Shown: piece after piece, positions 1 to 8,430 of the stretch
Layout of the letters: each line of letters opens with the position of its first letter
Numbering within the stretch: the first letter of the stretch is position 1
Assembly (NCBI GenBank): GCA_900771995.1
Contig: CAAGQC010000057.1
Span: 1-35,902 of the forward strand
Length of the DNA: 35,902 bases
Direction of reading: 5' to 3'
Source of the DNA: Lachnospiraceae bacterium
Lineage (GTDB): Bacteria > Bacillota > Clostridia > Lachnospirales > Lachnospiraceae
Translations under genes and position numbers: made by a program
Notes under the pieces: model-generated
What the model saw: only the letters and a program-made list of their open reading frames with translations
Databases searched by the model: none
What the model was told of the DNA's origin: nothing

Positions 1-1
1 C

Positions 2-898
2 GGTTACTATGAGGAAGAGGGGATCGATCCCCAGTTTACTTATAACAATTCTAACCCCGACAATACACAGGCGCTGATCGAGGATAAAGCGGATCTGGTA
101 TCCGCAGGAGCTACCTGTGTGATCCAGTACATAGATCAGGGTGCGGATCTGGTGATCATCGGCGGACAGATGTCCTTAGGTGAGACCGTATACGCACTGC
201 CCGAGAGAGCGGATGAATTCAAGGAATTCACCACCGAGACCCTTGCAGGCAAGAAGGTGGGTGTCTCCCGACTGAACACCGGTGACATCGTATTCCGTAA
301 GATCCTGAAGGATAAAGGCGTAGACCTTTCCCAGATCGAGTTCGTGGAACTGGATTCTCAGGCAACCGTAACACAGGCGGTAGTCAAAGGGGAAGTAGAC
401 CTGGGCATCAACTTCTTAACCTTCCGCCAGAGTGCCGAAGACATGGGACTGGTTCCTGTGAGCCAGCTGGATGCGGAGAACGAATGGCCGGATTACATCT
501 GCTGCCGTATCTTCACCACCAGAGAGAAACTGAATGAGAACAGAGATGCCTATGTCGCAGCAATGAAGGCCAACATCAAAGCTTACGAACTGATCCAGAC
601 CGATCATGAGAAGACCCTGGAAGTAGCCCAGAAGGGAATCCAGATGGATGCAGACGTTCTGGAAGATCAGATCTACAATTACGGACACTTAGGCTTAAGC
701 CCCAATCCCGATGTGAAGAACTCCGTGAAGTTCTATGAGGCAATGACCGACATCGGATACGCACAGGGAACCGTAGACCTGCACGACTACATTGATGCAT
801 CTGTTTACATCGATGCACTGAACGAACTGCTGGCAGAGGATCCCGACAATGAAGTCTACAAAGAGTTAAAGGCTGAGTCCGACGCAACCAACTATTAA
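2..898 (+). CDS. ABC transporter substrate-binding protein, NMT1/SsuA-like (5' end missing)
   Basis: The reading frame is open from the left edge, so the signal peptide and first part of the lobe are outside the window; 298 residues are visible. The visible part reads like the periplasmic-binding fold of the NMT1/THI5/SsuA family: a 'QALIEDKADLV' style segment, then 'AGKKVGVSR' (the loop that opens the second lobe) and 'VTQAVVKGEVDLGINF'. It would be a lipid-anchored extracellular receptor delivering a small organic solute to the ATPase and permease directly downstream (78 bp gap to the ATPase). Family members bind sulfonates, thiamine pyrimidine precursors, nitrate or other small compounds, so the substrate cannot be read from the sequence. 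The neighbouring thiazoline-hydrolase-family gene hints at a sulfur-containing amino acid derivative, which is inference. Confidence 0.88.
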   Translation, partial: GYYEEEGIDPQFTYNNSNPDNTQALIEDKADLVSAGATCVIQYIDQGADLVIIGGQMSLGETVYALPERADEFKEFTTETLAGKKVGVSRLNTGDIVFRKILKDKGVDLSQIEFVELDSQATVTQAVVKGEVDLGINFLTFRQSAEDMGLVPVSQLDAENEWPDYICCRIFTTREKLNENRDAYVAAMKANIKAYELIQTDHEKTLEVAQKGIQMDADVLEDQIYNYGHLGLSPNPDVKNSVKFYEAMTDIGYAQGTVDLHDYIDASVYIDALNELLAEDPDNEVYKELKAESDATNY

Positions 899-976
899 GG
901 ATTTGCATTAAGGAAAGGTAACCGAATGTGGCAGACTTCGGAACAGCTGTAAAACGGAAAGGTATGGACAACGAAG

Positions 977-1786
977 ATGAGCAAGATCGAATTTAAAAAT
1001 ATCTCTTTAGATTACCGGGACAATAGCGGATCGGTGTATAAGGCTCTGGACGGAGTGAACTTTTCCGTGGAAGAGGGCGAGTTTGTCAGCATTATCGGTT
1101 CCAGCGGATGCGGAAAAAGTACGATTCTGAGCGTACTGGCCGGTCTGAACCACCAGAAGGAAGGAAGCTTTCTGATCGATGGTGTGGAGTCAAACGGCAC
1201 CGGCAAGAACCGTGGCGTGGTATTCCAGCACTATTCCCTGTTCCCCTGGATGACCATCAAGAGAAATCTGGAGTTCGGCATCAAACAGAACTTCCCCGGA
1301 TTATCCAAGAAGGAACTGAGTGAGAAGGCAATGCTCTATCTGGAAAAAGTGGGACTGAAAGGCTTCGAGTATAAGTTCCCCTCCCAGCTTTCCGGCGGTA
1401 TGCAGCAGAGAGCGGCCATTGCCAGAACCCTGGCCATGGAAAGTGAGATCCTTCTGATGGATGAGCCCTTCGGAGCCATCGATGCCAAGAACCGTGTGAT
1501 CTTACAGGATCTGCTGCTGGAGATCCTGGATTCTACCGAGCAGAAGAAGACCATCGTGTTCGTCACCCATGATGTGGACGAAGCGATCCTGTTGTCCGAC
1601 CGCATCCTGTTCATGAAGGATAAAAAGATTGAAACGGAACTGAAAGTTCCCTTCGAAAGACCCAGAAACCGTGAAAGACTGACCACTGACGGTGCGTACA
1701 GAAGCTTGCGGAAAGAGATCGTCGACCTGTTCTACTACGACGGTGTGGAACAGAAGAACGAATTTGAAGGAGGTGAAGGAATATGA
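977..1786 (+). CDS. ABC transporter ATP-binding protein, SsuB/TauB-like
   Basis: A 269-residue cytoplasmic ATPase with all hallmarks of an ABC nucleotide-binding domain: Walker A GSSGCGKST at residues 41-49, Q-loop VFQHYSLFPW at 82-91, signature LSGGM at 138-142, Walker B ILLMDE at 158-163 and the H-loop FVTHDVDEA. The Q-loop 'HxxLFPW' form and overall length are typical of the nitrate/sulfonate/taurine importer ATPases. It is the energy-coupling partner of the binding protein upstream and the permease downstream. The start codon is ATG, and the stop overlaps the permease start by four bases (ATGA), which indicates translational coupling. Confidence 0.93.
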   Translation: MSKIEFKNISLDYRDNSGSVYKALDGVNFSVEEGEFVSIIGSSGCGKSTILSVLAGLNHQKEGSFLIDGVESNGTGKNRGVVFQHYSLFPWMTIKRNLEFGIKQNFPGLSKKELSEKAMLYLEKVGLKGFEYKFPSQLSGGMQQRAAIARTLAMESEILLMDEPFGAIDAKNRVILQDLLLEILDSTEQKKTIVFVTHDVDEAILLSDRILFMKDKKIETELKVPFERPRNRERLTTDGAYRSLRKEIVDLFYYDGVEQKNEFEGGEGI

Positions 1787-2673
1787 GAAACAAAATACAT
1801 ACATTATTACCTCATATTTTGTTTGTGGCACTGGTGGTGCTCATCCTGCTTCCTTCTGTGGAAAAGACCGAGAATTATATTCCTTTCCTGATCGTAGTCG
1901 TACTGATCGAACTGGGACTGCTTCTCAAGAGAAAAAGTACGGTGTCCAAGGACATCGGAATCATTGTGTATATTGTATTGATCCTGTGGGAGTATTTCAC
2001 CGCGAAGGTGGGCATGAAGAATGCAATGCTTTATCCCGCGCCGGAAAATGTATTTAACGTCATCACAAAAGATTACGCCAAGATCCTGGAAGGTGTGGGA
2101 AGTTCCCTACGTCTTTTGGGAGCGGCCTTCGGTATCGCGCTGACCTGCGGCGTGGGTCTGGGACTGTTGGTAGGTTTGTCCGACAGACTTTCCGGAACGA
2201 TCCTGCCCATCGTCCGTGTCATCAGCCCGATCCCGCCTATTATTTATTCCCCTTATGCGGTGGCTCTGCTGCCCAGCTTCCGTGCAGCTTCCATTTTTGT
2301 TATCACACTGACGATCTTCTGGTCCATCTTCATGAGCATGGTGCTGGGAGTGAGAGAGATCGATAAAAAGATCATGGATTCCGCCAGAACGCTGAACTTA
2401 AGCAAGGGAAGCCTGATCCTACATGTGCTGTTGCCCTATTCCCTCCCCGGAATCTTCAACAGCGTGTCAGTCTCCGTATCCACATCCTTCCTGGTATTGA
2501 CGGCAGCGGAAATGATCGGAGGTACTTCCGGTCTCGGCTGGTACATTAAGTACTATTCCGATTTCGCCAACTACTCCAAGGTGGTATTCGGCATCGTAAT
2601 GATCGGCGTGGTGGTAACCTTGCTGAACGTAGTATTATCTTTGCTGCGCAAGGCAGTGATCCGTTGGAAATGA
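1783..2673 (+). CDS. ABC transporter permease, SsuC/TauC-like
   Basis: A 296-residue polytopic membrane protein with about seven or eight hydrophobic segments. A short N-terminal pair of helices precedes the usual binding-protein-dependent permease core. The cytoplasmic coupling loop is visible around 'MDSARTLNLSKGSLILHV' followed by LLP, matching the EAA-loop pattern of this family (acidic-Ala-x-x-Leu then a conserved LP). It begins inside the end of the ATPase gene, preceded by GGAGGTGAAGG, so the two are co-translated. The extra N-terminal hydrophobic region is somewhat longer than in compact SsuC proteins. Substrate unknown, as for the whole transporter. Confidence 0.9.
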   Translation: MRNKIHTLLPHILFVALVVLILLPSVEKTENYIPFLIVVVLIELGLLLKRKSTVSKDIGIIVYIVLILWEYFTAKVGMKNAMLYPAPENVFNVITKDYAKILEGVGSSLRLLGAAFGIALTCGVGLGLLVGLSDRLSGTILPIVRVISPIPPIIYSPYAVALLPSFRAASIFVITLTIFWSIFMSMVLGVREIDKKIMDSARTLNLSKGSLILHVLLPYSLPGIFNSVSVSVSTSFLVLTAAEMIGGTSGLGWYIKYYSDFANYSKVVFGIVMIGVVVTLLNVVLSLLRKAVIRWK

Positions 2674-2698
2674 TCTTAGAAGAACAGAGGTGACGAAA

Positions 2699-3382
2699 AT
2701 GGGCTTTACAGAAAAAGTTCATGCGTACATAGCGGCAAAATATTACGTCTATCTGACAGAGCAGTTCGGAGAGCGCGGCAAGGCGGCTTTCCTGCATGCA
2801 ACCCAGTATTACGCCCTGCAGAGAGGCCGACGGATGGCCCAGAGAGCTATCCGGGACGGCAAAGAGCTTACCCAGGAAACTTACAATTACTACGGAGAAT
2901 GGGTCAATACGGAGGAAGTGAAAGCCCTTGGCTGTGCCAATGTGAGCAGACAGGCTGAGGATGGCACTCTTCATATTACCAGCTGTCCCTGGTACACACA
3001 GTTTCAGGAGATGGGCCTTCCGGAGGCGGGAGCCCTGTACTGCAAGGATCTGGACAGTTCGATCTCCAGAGGCTTTAATCCCTTTTTACAGTACCAGGTG
3101 GATCAGACACTGCATACCGCGGACTGTTTCATCCACAGGATCCTGACCGGCGATATCTGTGCCGGTGCCGGAAAAGGCAAGAACCCGGAGAGCCTGAAAA
3201 GCTTTGAATATCACTGCGCCCATTCCTTCTGGTCCTACCGCGAGGTGGTACTGGCCATTTTTCAGGAGGAAGGACAGAGCGTGATCGACAAGGTACTGGC
3301 TGATTTTACAAAAGATTACGGAACGGAAATGACGGAAGCTTTGTTAAAATACAAAGATACCAATTTTAACGTGTGTGATTAA
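2699..3382 (+). CDS. L-2-amino-thiazoline-4-carboxylic acid hydrolase family protein
   Basis: A soluble protein of about 227 residues that resembles the L-2-amino-thiazoline-4-carboxylate (ATC) hydrolase family. Recognition rests on the overall pattern: an N-terminal helical part with 'ATQYYALQRGRRMAQRA', then a Cys/His/Asp-bearing core with 'CPWYTQFQEMG', 'YCKDLDSSISRGFNP' and a late 'FEYHCAHSFWSYREV'. In pseudomonads the enzyme opens the thiazoline ring to N-carbamoyl-L-cysteine. Here it lies 25 bp after an ABC permease and 51 bp before an M20 amidohydrolase, the enzyme class that would remove the carbamoyl or acyl group. The ATG at 2699 was chosen because AGAGGTGA sits at proper distance before it; a GTG nine bases earlier overlaps that site. 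Many family members are untested, so the exact substrate is uncertain. Confidence 0.75.
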   Translation: MGFTEKVHAYIAAKYYVYLTEQFGERGKAAFLHATQYYALQRGRRMAQRAIRDGKELTQETYNYYGEWVNTEEVKALGCANVSRQAEDGTLHITSCPWYTQFQEMGLPEAGALYCKDLDSSISRGFNPFLQYQVDQTLHTADCFIHRILTGDICAGAGKGKNPESLKSFEYHCAHSFWSYREVVLAIFQEEGQSVIDKVLADFTKDYGTEMTEALLKYKDTNFNVCD

Positions 3383-3433
3383 CTATGGGAAAATGCGATT
3401 CCCTGCGGAACTTACGGGAAAAGAAGGTGGAAC

Positions 3434-4612
3434 ATGCAGCTTGCGAAAGAGGCACAGTCCCTGGAAGACTGGATCATTGAAAAAAGAAGGCATTTTCATA
3501 GACATCCGGAGCTTTCCTTCGAGGAGAAGGAGACTACGGCTGCTCTGGTGGAAGAACTGAAAAAAATGGGACTGGAGCCCCACACCTATCCCGATTATTA
3601 CGGCGTATGGGCGGATATTCGGGGAGAGAAGCCGGGAGATAAGACCGTAATGCTGCGGGCGGACATTGATGCCCTGCCCATTCAGGAGGAAACGGAACTT
3701 CCCTATGCCAGTGAAAAAGAGAATGTCATGCATGCCTGCGGTCATGACAACCACATGGCCATGCTGTTGGGTGCGGCAAAGCTTCTGACGGCTCACAGAC
3801 AGGACTTTGGCGGTACGGTGAGACTTCTGTTCCAGGCAGCGGAGGAATCCTGCCACGGCGCGGAATATTATGTGAAGGCCGGACTGCTGGATGATGTGGA
3901 TGCCATCTACGGATGCCATGTATGGGCGACGCTGGATGCCCCGAAGATCAATGTGGCAGCAGGCCCCAGAATGAGCAGCTGCGATAATTTTACCATCGAG
4001 GTAAAAGGAGTTCCTGCCCACGGTTCCGCTCCCAATTACGGAATCGACGCCATCGTGACGGCAGCGGCCATCATTATGCAGCTACAGACCATCGTCTCCA
4101 GACGTAACGACCCCAGAGACAATCTGGCAATCACCATCGGCGAGATCGAGGGAGGACCCAGATTCAACATCATTTCGGATCATGTGGTCATGAAGGGAAC
4201 CGTCCGGACCCACAGCAGACAGGTGCGGGAACAGGTGGAAGCCTGGATCCGCAACATCGTGGAGAGTGTGGCGAAAGCCAACGGGGCGGAAGCAACGCTG
4301 GATTACCAGTATTTCCCCGGTGTGCTCTACAACGATGAGAAGCTGGCGGCCATCGCAGCCGGAGCCGTGAAGGAACTCTACGGCGAGGAAGGCCTGGGGG
4401 AGCATCCGCTGATCATGGGAAGTGAAGACTTTTCCTATTTTCTGGAAAAGGTGCCCGGTGTGTATGCCCTCATCGGCATCCGGAACGAAGAAAAAGGAAT
4501 CATTTATCAGAATCATCACTCCAAATTCAATGTGGAGGAGTCTGTATTAAAAAGAGGTGCGGCACTGTACGCACAGTTTGCAATCGACTATTTGGAAGAG
4601 AGGGATAACTAA
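3434..4612 (+). CDS. M20 family amidohydrolase / metallopeptidase (M20D type)
   Basis: A 392-residue di-metal amidohydrolase. Metal-site motifs are visible: 'ADIDALPIQEE' near residue 75, 'HACGHDNHMAMLLGAAKLL' near residue 98, the Glu-Glu pair in 'AAEESCHGAEYYVKAG', the 'GCHVW' histidine, a dimerisation-domain stretch 'VKGVPAHGSAPNYGIDAI', and the final ligand region 'NHHSKFNVEE'. The HACGHDxH form places it with the M20D group, which removes acyl groups from N-acylated amino acids (hippurate, N-acetyl-diaminopimelate, indole-acetyl amino acid hydrolases). Its position directly after an ATC-hydrolase-family gene suggests it may hydrolyse N-carbamoyl- or N-acyl-cysteine, as the M20-class partner does in the pseudomonad ATC pathway; that assignment is inference. 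The ATG follows GAAGGTGG. The stop overlaps the proC start (TAATG). Confidence 0.9.
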   Translation: MQLAKEAQSLEDWIIEKRRHFHRHPELSFEEKETTAALVEELKKMGLEPHTYPDYYGVWADIRGEKPGDKTVMLRADIDALPIQEETELPYASEKENVMHACGHDNHMAMLLGAAKLLTAHRQDFGGTVRLLFQAAEESCHGAEYYVKAGLLDDVDAIYGCHVWATLDAPKINVAAGPRMSSCDNFTIEVKGVPAHGSAPNYGIDAIVTAAAIIMQLQTIVSRRNDPRDNLAITIGEIEGGPRFNIISDHVVMKGTVRTHSRQVREQVEAWIRNIVESVAKANGAEATLDYQYFPGVLYNDEKLAAIAAGAVKELYGEEGLGEHPLIMGSEDFSYFLEKVPGVYALIGIRNEEKGIIYQNHHSKFNVEESVLKRGAALYAQFAIDYLEERDN

Positions 4613-5418
4613 TGGCAAAGAAAATCGGATTTATCGGCGGCGGAAACATGGCAGAGGGAATTATCGGAGGATTGCTTGGCACGAAGACCAAGGAGCCTTC
4701 CGAGATCCTGGTAAAAGAGGTGCTGCCGGAGCGTGCGGCTTATTTGAAGGACACCTATCAGCTGGTGACTGTGGACAGCTATGAAGCTGTGACAGAGGCA
4801 GACATTCTGGTGATCGCAGTGCGCCCCCAGGATGCGAAGAAGGTCAGCGAGGAGCTCCGCTCCTTCGTGGATGTGAAGAGACACAGCGTGGTATCTATCT
4901 GCGCAGGTATCAAGATCGAGCAGTTTGCACAGTGGATCGGAGAGGATGTCAGATATGCAAGAATCATGCCCAACACTGTGATCCAGGTGAAGAGAGGCTA
5001 CAGCGCTCTGGCTTTCGGTGAGGGATTCACCGAGGAAGAGAAGGCAGAGGTACAGAAGATCACAGATGCCATCGGCAAGACCCTGCTGCTGGCAGAAGGT
5101 CAGTTCGATGCCTTTACCGCTACCAGCTGCGCAGGCCCCGAATGGCTGATCCTGTTTGCTACCGCACTGGTAGACGGTGCCGTAGAGACCGGTCTGTCCA
5201 GAAAAGATGCAGCAGCCATCGTATATGAGAACCTGATCGCTACCGGACTGATGCTCAGCTCCACGAAGAAGCATCCCATCCAGATCACCGACGAGATGAA
5301 CACCCCGGGTGGTATCGGTATCGCCGGCTTCCACGCATTCCAGGACGGCGGACTGCATGGCACCACCATGACCGCGGTAAATGCGGCTTACCAGAGAACC
5401 ACGGAGTTAGGAAAGTAA
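4612..5418 (+). CDS. proC: Pyrroline-5-carboxylate reductase
   Basis: A 268-residue NAD(P)H-dependent reductase that converts 1-pyrroline-5-carboxylate to L-proline. The Rossmann start 'IGFIGGGNMAEGIIGGLL' is at residues 5-22. The C-terminal ProC signature 'TPGGIGIAGFHAFQDGG' is present, followed by the typical Met-x-Ala-Val-x-Ala-Ala ending near residues 245-262. Length is normal for the family. It is translationally coupled to the M20 amidohydrolase by a one-base overlap and is the last gene before a strong terminator, so the transporter, hydrolases and proC probably form one transcript. Why a proline enzyme ends this operon is not obvious; a related five-membered cyclic imine substrate is conceivable but speculative. 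Confidence 0.92.
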   Translation: MAKKIGFIGGGNMAEGIIGGLLGTKTKEPSEILVKEVLPERAAYLKDTYQLVTVDSYEAVTEADILVIAVRPQDAKKVSEELRSFVDVKRHSVVSICAGIKIEQFAQWIGEDVRYARIMPNTVIQVKRGYSALAFGEGFTEEEKAEVQKITDAIGKTLLLAEGQFDAFTATSCAGPEWLILFATALVDGAVETGLSRKDAAAIVYENLIATGLMLSSTKKHPIQITDEMNTPGGIGIAGFHAFQDGGLHGTTMTAVNAAYQRTTELGK

Positions 5419-5462
5419 GTAAATTTGCTACTGTTTTTCCGGAAAAGAATATGATATGCTTA

Positions 5463-5500
5463 AAAACGAGCAGGCTTGCGAGAGCAGACCTGCTCGTTTT
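5463..5500 (+). terminator. Rho-independent terminator after proC
   Basis: A perfect 12-bp stem (AAAACGAGCAGG with CCTGCTCGTTTT) encloses a 14-base loop and ends in a T run. The A run on the left also makes it potentially bidirectional. It closes the transporter-hydrolase-proC unit. Confidence 0.9.
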
Positions 5501-5543
5501 GGTAAATAAGCATCGTTAAAAATAAAACAAAAAGGATACAGGC

Positions 5544-7358
5544 ATGAACAATACAAGACATACCAAAGAACAGATCCGGGAAGGGATCCGACAGAAGAAA
5601 CTCCTGTTTGACGGAGCTTTCGGCACCTATTACGGAGGAAAATACGACACGAAACAGCTGCCGGAGCTGGCGAATCTGGAAGCCCCCGGGCGGGTGAAGG
5701 AGATCCACAGGGAATATCTGGAGGCGGGAGCACAGATCCTGCGCACCAATACCTTTGCAGCCAACAGCTTCTGTATGGATCTGCCCCGGGAACAGATTGA
5801 AGTGACACTGCGCAGCGGACTTCGTCTGGCCACGGAAGCGGTGGCAGAGTGGAGAGAGGCCACCGGAGAGACAAGAGACGTTTATATAGCGGCGGACATC
5901 GGCCAGATCCCCGGGGATGCACTGGCCCAGAGGGACCTCTTAAGCCGGGAATATGAGGAGATCTGCCGGATTTTTCTGGAAGAGGGGGCGGATTTCTTCG
6001 TCTTCGAGACTTTTTCCGGAATGGAAGAGATCCTGCCTGCAGTCAAAAGGATTGGAGAGCAGGCGTTTATCACGGTGCAGTTCTCCGTGAACCAGTTCGG
6101 CTACAGCAATGCCGGTTTAAGCGCCAGAAAGCTTCTGCAGAGAGCAGGCGCGGTAGGGGAGATCGATGCCGTGGGCTTTAACTGCGGCGTGGGTCCGTCC
6201 CACATGCACCGGATCCTGCAGACCCTGGAAAAGCCGGAAGGAAAGTTCCTCACAGCTCTTCCCAATGCCGGTTATCCCCAGATGGTCACCGGCCGCATGA
6301 TCTTTACCGGGGACAACCGGGATTATTTTGTGGACAGAATGCAGCAGATGACAGCCCTCGGTGTGGATATGGCAGGCGGCTGCTGCGGTACGACACCGGA
6401 GTATATCGCAGAACTTGCCGGAAAGCTGGATCTGACCCAGTACCCGCAGGCACAAAAGTGCGCAGAACCACAGAAACAGCAGTTCCCGAAGGAGGACCGT
6501 TCCTTTTACCATGCCAAGGAGGCGGAAGGGAAGAAACGGAAGCTGATCGCTGTGGAACTGGCCCCTCCCATGGGCATAGATGACGAAAAACTGATGGATG
6601 CGGCACATCTGTTACAGAAGAGCGGTGTGGATGTGCTGACATTTCCGGATTCTCCCTCGGGACGCACCAGAGCCGATTCCATCCTCATGGCGGAAAAGGT
6701 GGCGAGAGAGACCGGCATGTGCGTCATGCCCCATATCTGCTGCCGGGATAAAAATGCCATCGCCATCCGTTCCCAGCTGTTGGGGGCCTATATCAACGGC
6801 ATCCAGAACTTCCTGGTGATCACGGGGGACCCGATTCCTTCCATGGTGCGCACCACAGTAAAGAGCGTGTTCAATTTTGATTCCGTGGGACTGATGCAGA
6901 TCCTGGCGGATATGAACGAGGAACAGTTCACGCAGGCTCCGGCCTGCTACGGCGGAGCCATCAATCAGGGCAGACGGAATCTCGAAGTGGAGATCGGCAG
7001 AGTGAAGAAGAAAATGGCGGCGGGAGCCACCTTTTTCCTGACCCAGCCCATCTCTACAAAGGAGAGCGCGGACAGAGTGCGCCGGATCAGAGAGGAGACC
7101 GGAGCAAGGATCCTCTGCGGGATCATGCCTTTTGTGAGTCTTAAGAATGCCACCTTTATGAAGAACGAGATGGCCGGCATCGATGTGACGGACGAAGTTC
7201 TGGCCAGATACCGGGCGGATATGACCAGAGAAGAAGGAGAGCAGGCCGGTGTACAGCTGGCCAAAGAAGTGATCGCCATGACAGAAGATTTCGCCGACGG
7301 CTATTATTTTTCCTTCCCCTTCAACAGGGTGCCCCTGTTGGAAAAAATACTGAATTAA
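5544..7358 (+). CDS. Bifunctional homocysteine S-methyltransferase / methylenetetrahydrofolate reductase (YitJ-like)
   Basis: A 604-residue two-domain enzyme. Residues about 10-290 form a homocysteine S-methyltransferase barrel with the zinc cysteines in 'GFNCGVGP' (about residue 212) and 'GGCCGTTP' (about 278). Residues about 315-604 form a methylenetetrahydrofolate reductase domain, with 'IAVELAPPMGID', 'VLTFPDSPSGRTRADS', 'FLVITGDPIP' and 'ATFFLTQPI'. Together they would make 5-methyl-THF and move a methyl group to homocysteine, giving methionine. The fused order matches Bacillus YitJ and many clostridial homologues. The gene stands alone between the proC terminator and a promoter for the next gene. 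I looked for an S-box (SAM) leader in the 126-bp upstream gap and did not see one. AAAGGA precedes the ATG. Confidence 0.93.
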   Translation: MNNTRHTKEQIREGIRQKKLLFDGAFGTYYGGKYDTKQLPELANLEAPGRVKEIHREYLEAGAQILRTNTFAANSFCMDLPREQIEVTLRSGLRLATEAVAEWREATGETRDVYIAADIGQIPGDALAQRDLLSREYEEICRIFLEEGADFFVFETFSGMEEILPAVKRIGEQAFITVQFSVNQFGYSNAGLSARKLLQRAGAVGEIDAVGFNCGVGPSHMHRILQTLEKPEGKFLTALPNAGYPQMVTGRMIFTGDNRDYFVDRMQQMTALGVDMAGGCCGTTPEYIAELAGKLDLTQYPQAQKCAEPQKQQFPKEDRSFYHAKEAEGKKRKLIAVELAPPMGIDDEKLMDAAHLLQKSGVDVLTFPDSPSGRTRADSILMAEKVARETGMCVMPHICCRDKNAIAIRSQLLGAYINGIQNFLVITGDPIPSMVRTTVKSVFNFDSVGLMQILADMNEEQFTQAPACYGGAINQGRRNLEVEIGRVKKKMAAGATFFLTQPISTKESADRVRRIREETGARILCGIMPFVSLKNATFMKNEMAGIDVTDEVLARYRADMTREEGEQAGVQLAKEVIAMTEDFADGYYFSFPFNRVPLLEKILN

Positions 7359-7391
7359 TGGGATTTTTTGGAAAAAAAGCGTTAACAAACC

Positions 7392-7420
7392 TTGGAAAAA
7401 TCCGAAATAAGTAGTATACT
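7392..7420 (+). promoter_or_regulatory. Sigma-A type promoter for the FliD-tail-like gene
   Basis: TTGGAA at 7392-7397 and TATACT at 7415-7420 are separated by 17 bases, a good housekeeping promoter. Its transcript would start near 7427, some 60 bases before the ATG at 7488. A GCCGATTC element at 7453-7460 recalls a flagellar sigma-D -10 box, but its distance from the nearest TAAA (18 bases) is too long for a confident call. Confidence 0.6.
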
Positions 7421-7487
7421 GTAACTGGTATAAAAGAAATAATGGCTGAAGAGCCGATTCAAAACAGTTGACACGGAGGTGACTGTG

Positions 7488-8258
7488 ATGAGTATTAATA
7501 TTCAGGCAAAGACAAATTATTCGTTTCTGTTTTCCGGTATGAGTTCCGCAGCTTTCAATGCAGCCAGCGGCAACTGGTTATCAGATTATGCAAGTATTAA
7601 GAATGGCAGCTATGCCAAGCTGATGAAAGCTTATTACGGTAAGGACAACAATGCATCCAAGACCGCAGCTTCCACCATAACGAAGAAGGACACTGCGACA
7701 GATACCGCGAAGAAGGCATTGGCGAAGGTAGAGACCGCCACCGATGCCCTGAAGGAATCAGCAGATGCCCTGTTAGCCACCGGCAAAAAGGATCTGTTCG
7801 CCCAGAAGGATATCACCACCAAGGATGAGAACGGTGTGGAGAGCACGACCAAAGGTTACGACACCAATGTCATCTACAATGCAGTGAACAGCTTTGTAAA
7901 GGATTACAACAGCGTTATGAGCGCAGTAGACAGCGTGGCGGATTCCAGTGTGAACAACCGTACAGAATCCATGGCCAACACCACACTGGCCAACAGCAAA
8001 CAGCTGGCCAAGATCGGTATTACCATGAAAAATGACGGCACCCTGTCTCTGGACAAGGATACCTTTATGAAAGCAGATATGTCTACGGTGAAGAGCCTGT
8101 TCCAGGGGAACGGTTCCTACGGCTACCGCGTATCCGCCCAGAGTTCCATGATCAACTTCGCAGCGGATCATGCATCCACCAGAACGAGCCTGTATACCGG
8201 AACGGCTGGATATACCGGCACCTATAATTCGGGCAACCTGTTCAGTTCTTATATGTAA
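7488..8258 (+). CDS. FliD C-terminal-like protein, function unknown
   Basis: A 256-residue protein without a signal peptide. The N-terminus 'NYSFLFSGM' leads into 'LSDYASIKNGSYAKLMKAYY', a pattern I associate with small Lachnospiraceae proteins of unknown role. A Lys/Ala/Thr-rich helical stretch follows (about 55-110). The second half, 'VNSFVKDYNSVMSAVDSV' through 'LAKIGITMKNDGTLSLDKDTF', resembles the C-terminal part of the flagellar hook cap protein FliD, where the filament-facing domain returns to the helical stalk. No FliD N-terminal domain and no other flagellar gene is visible. The ATG at 7488 was chosen because GGAGGTGA sits five bases before it; a GTG at 7479 overlaps that site. It is monocistronic, with its own promoter and terminator. 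Function not known. Confidence 0.8.
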   Translation: MSINIQAKTNYSFLFSGMSSAAFNAASGNWLSDYASIKNGSYAKLMKAYYGKDNNASKTAASTITKKDTATDTAKKALAKVETATDALKESADALLATGKKDLFAQKDITTKDENGVESTTKGYDTNVIYNAVNSFVKDYNSVMSAVDSVADSSVNNRTESMANTTLANSKQLAKIGITMKNDGTLSLDKDTFMKADMSTVKSLFQGNGSYGYRVSAQSSMINFAADHASTRTSLYTGTAGYTGTYNSGNLFSSYM

Positions 8259-8294
8259 AGGACAGAAAGATAAATAGAAGCAGTTCTGCAAATA

Positions 8295-8334
8295 AAAATA
8301 ACATGTGGCCACAGACAGGCCGCATGTTATTTTG
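8295..8334 (+). terminator. Rho-independent terminator after the FliD-tail-like gene
   Basis: A 16-bp stem (AAAATAACATGTGGCC with GGCCGCATGTTATTTT, one G-U pair) surrounds the loop ACAGACA, and the right arm ends in TTTTG. The A-rich left arm would also allow termination from the other side. Confidence 0.9.
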
Positions 8335-8391
8335 TTCGGCGGAAAAATCGTCATTATTTTTTATATTTTTTAAATTATTTGAAAAATAGTG

Positions 8392-8420
8392 TTGACATTT
8401 GAGGCAGGTTGTTGTAAGAT
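8392..8420 (+). promoter_or_regulatory. Promoter of tRNA-Leu
   Basis: A consensus TTGACA (8392-8397) lies 17 bases before TAAGAT (8415-8420). The predicted start, near 8427, is just a few bases before the mature tRNA 5' end at 8431, so the leader is very short. Confidence 0.8.
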
Positions 8421-8430
8421 ACATTTGTTC

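Noticed and set aside
5419..5543. S-box (SAM) riboswitch before the methionine synthesis gene
   Set aside because: The gap is too short and contains only the proC terminator; no conserved S-box core was seen.
6612..7388. Long minus-strand frame opposite the methyltransferase/MTHF reductase gene
   Set aside because: It lies within a clear conserved + strand gene and shows no recognisable family or ribosome binding site.
7431..7460. Flagellar sigma-D promoter (TAAA and GCCGATTC)
   Set aside because: The spacer is 18 bases rather than about 15, and a good sigma-A promoter lies just upstream; kept only as a hint.
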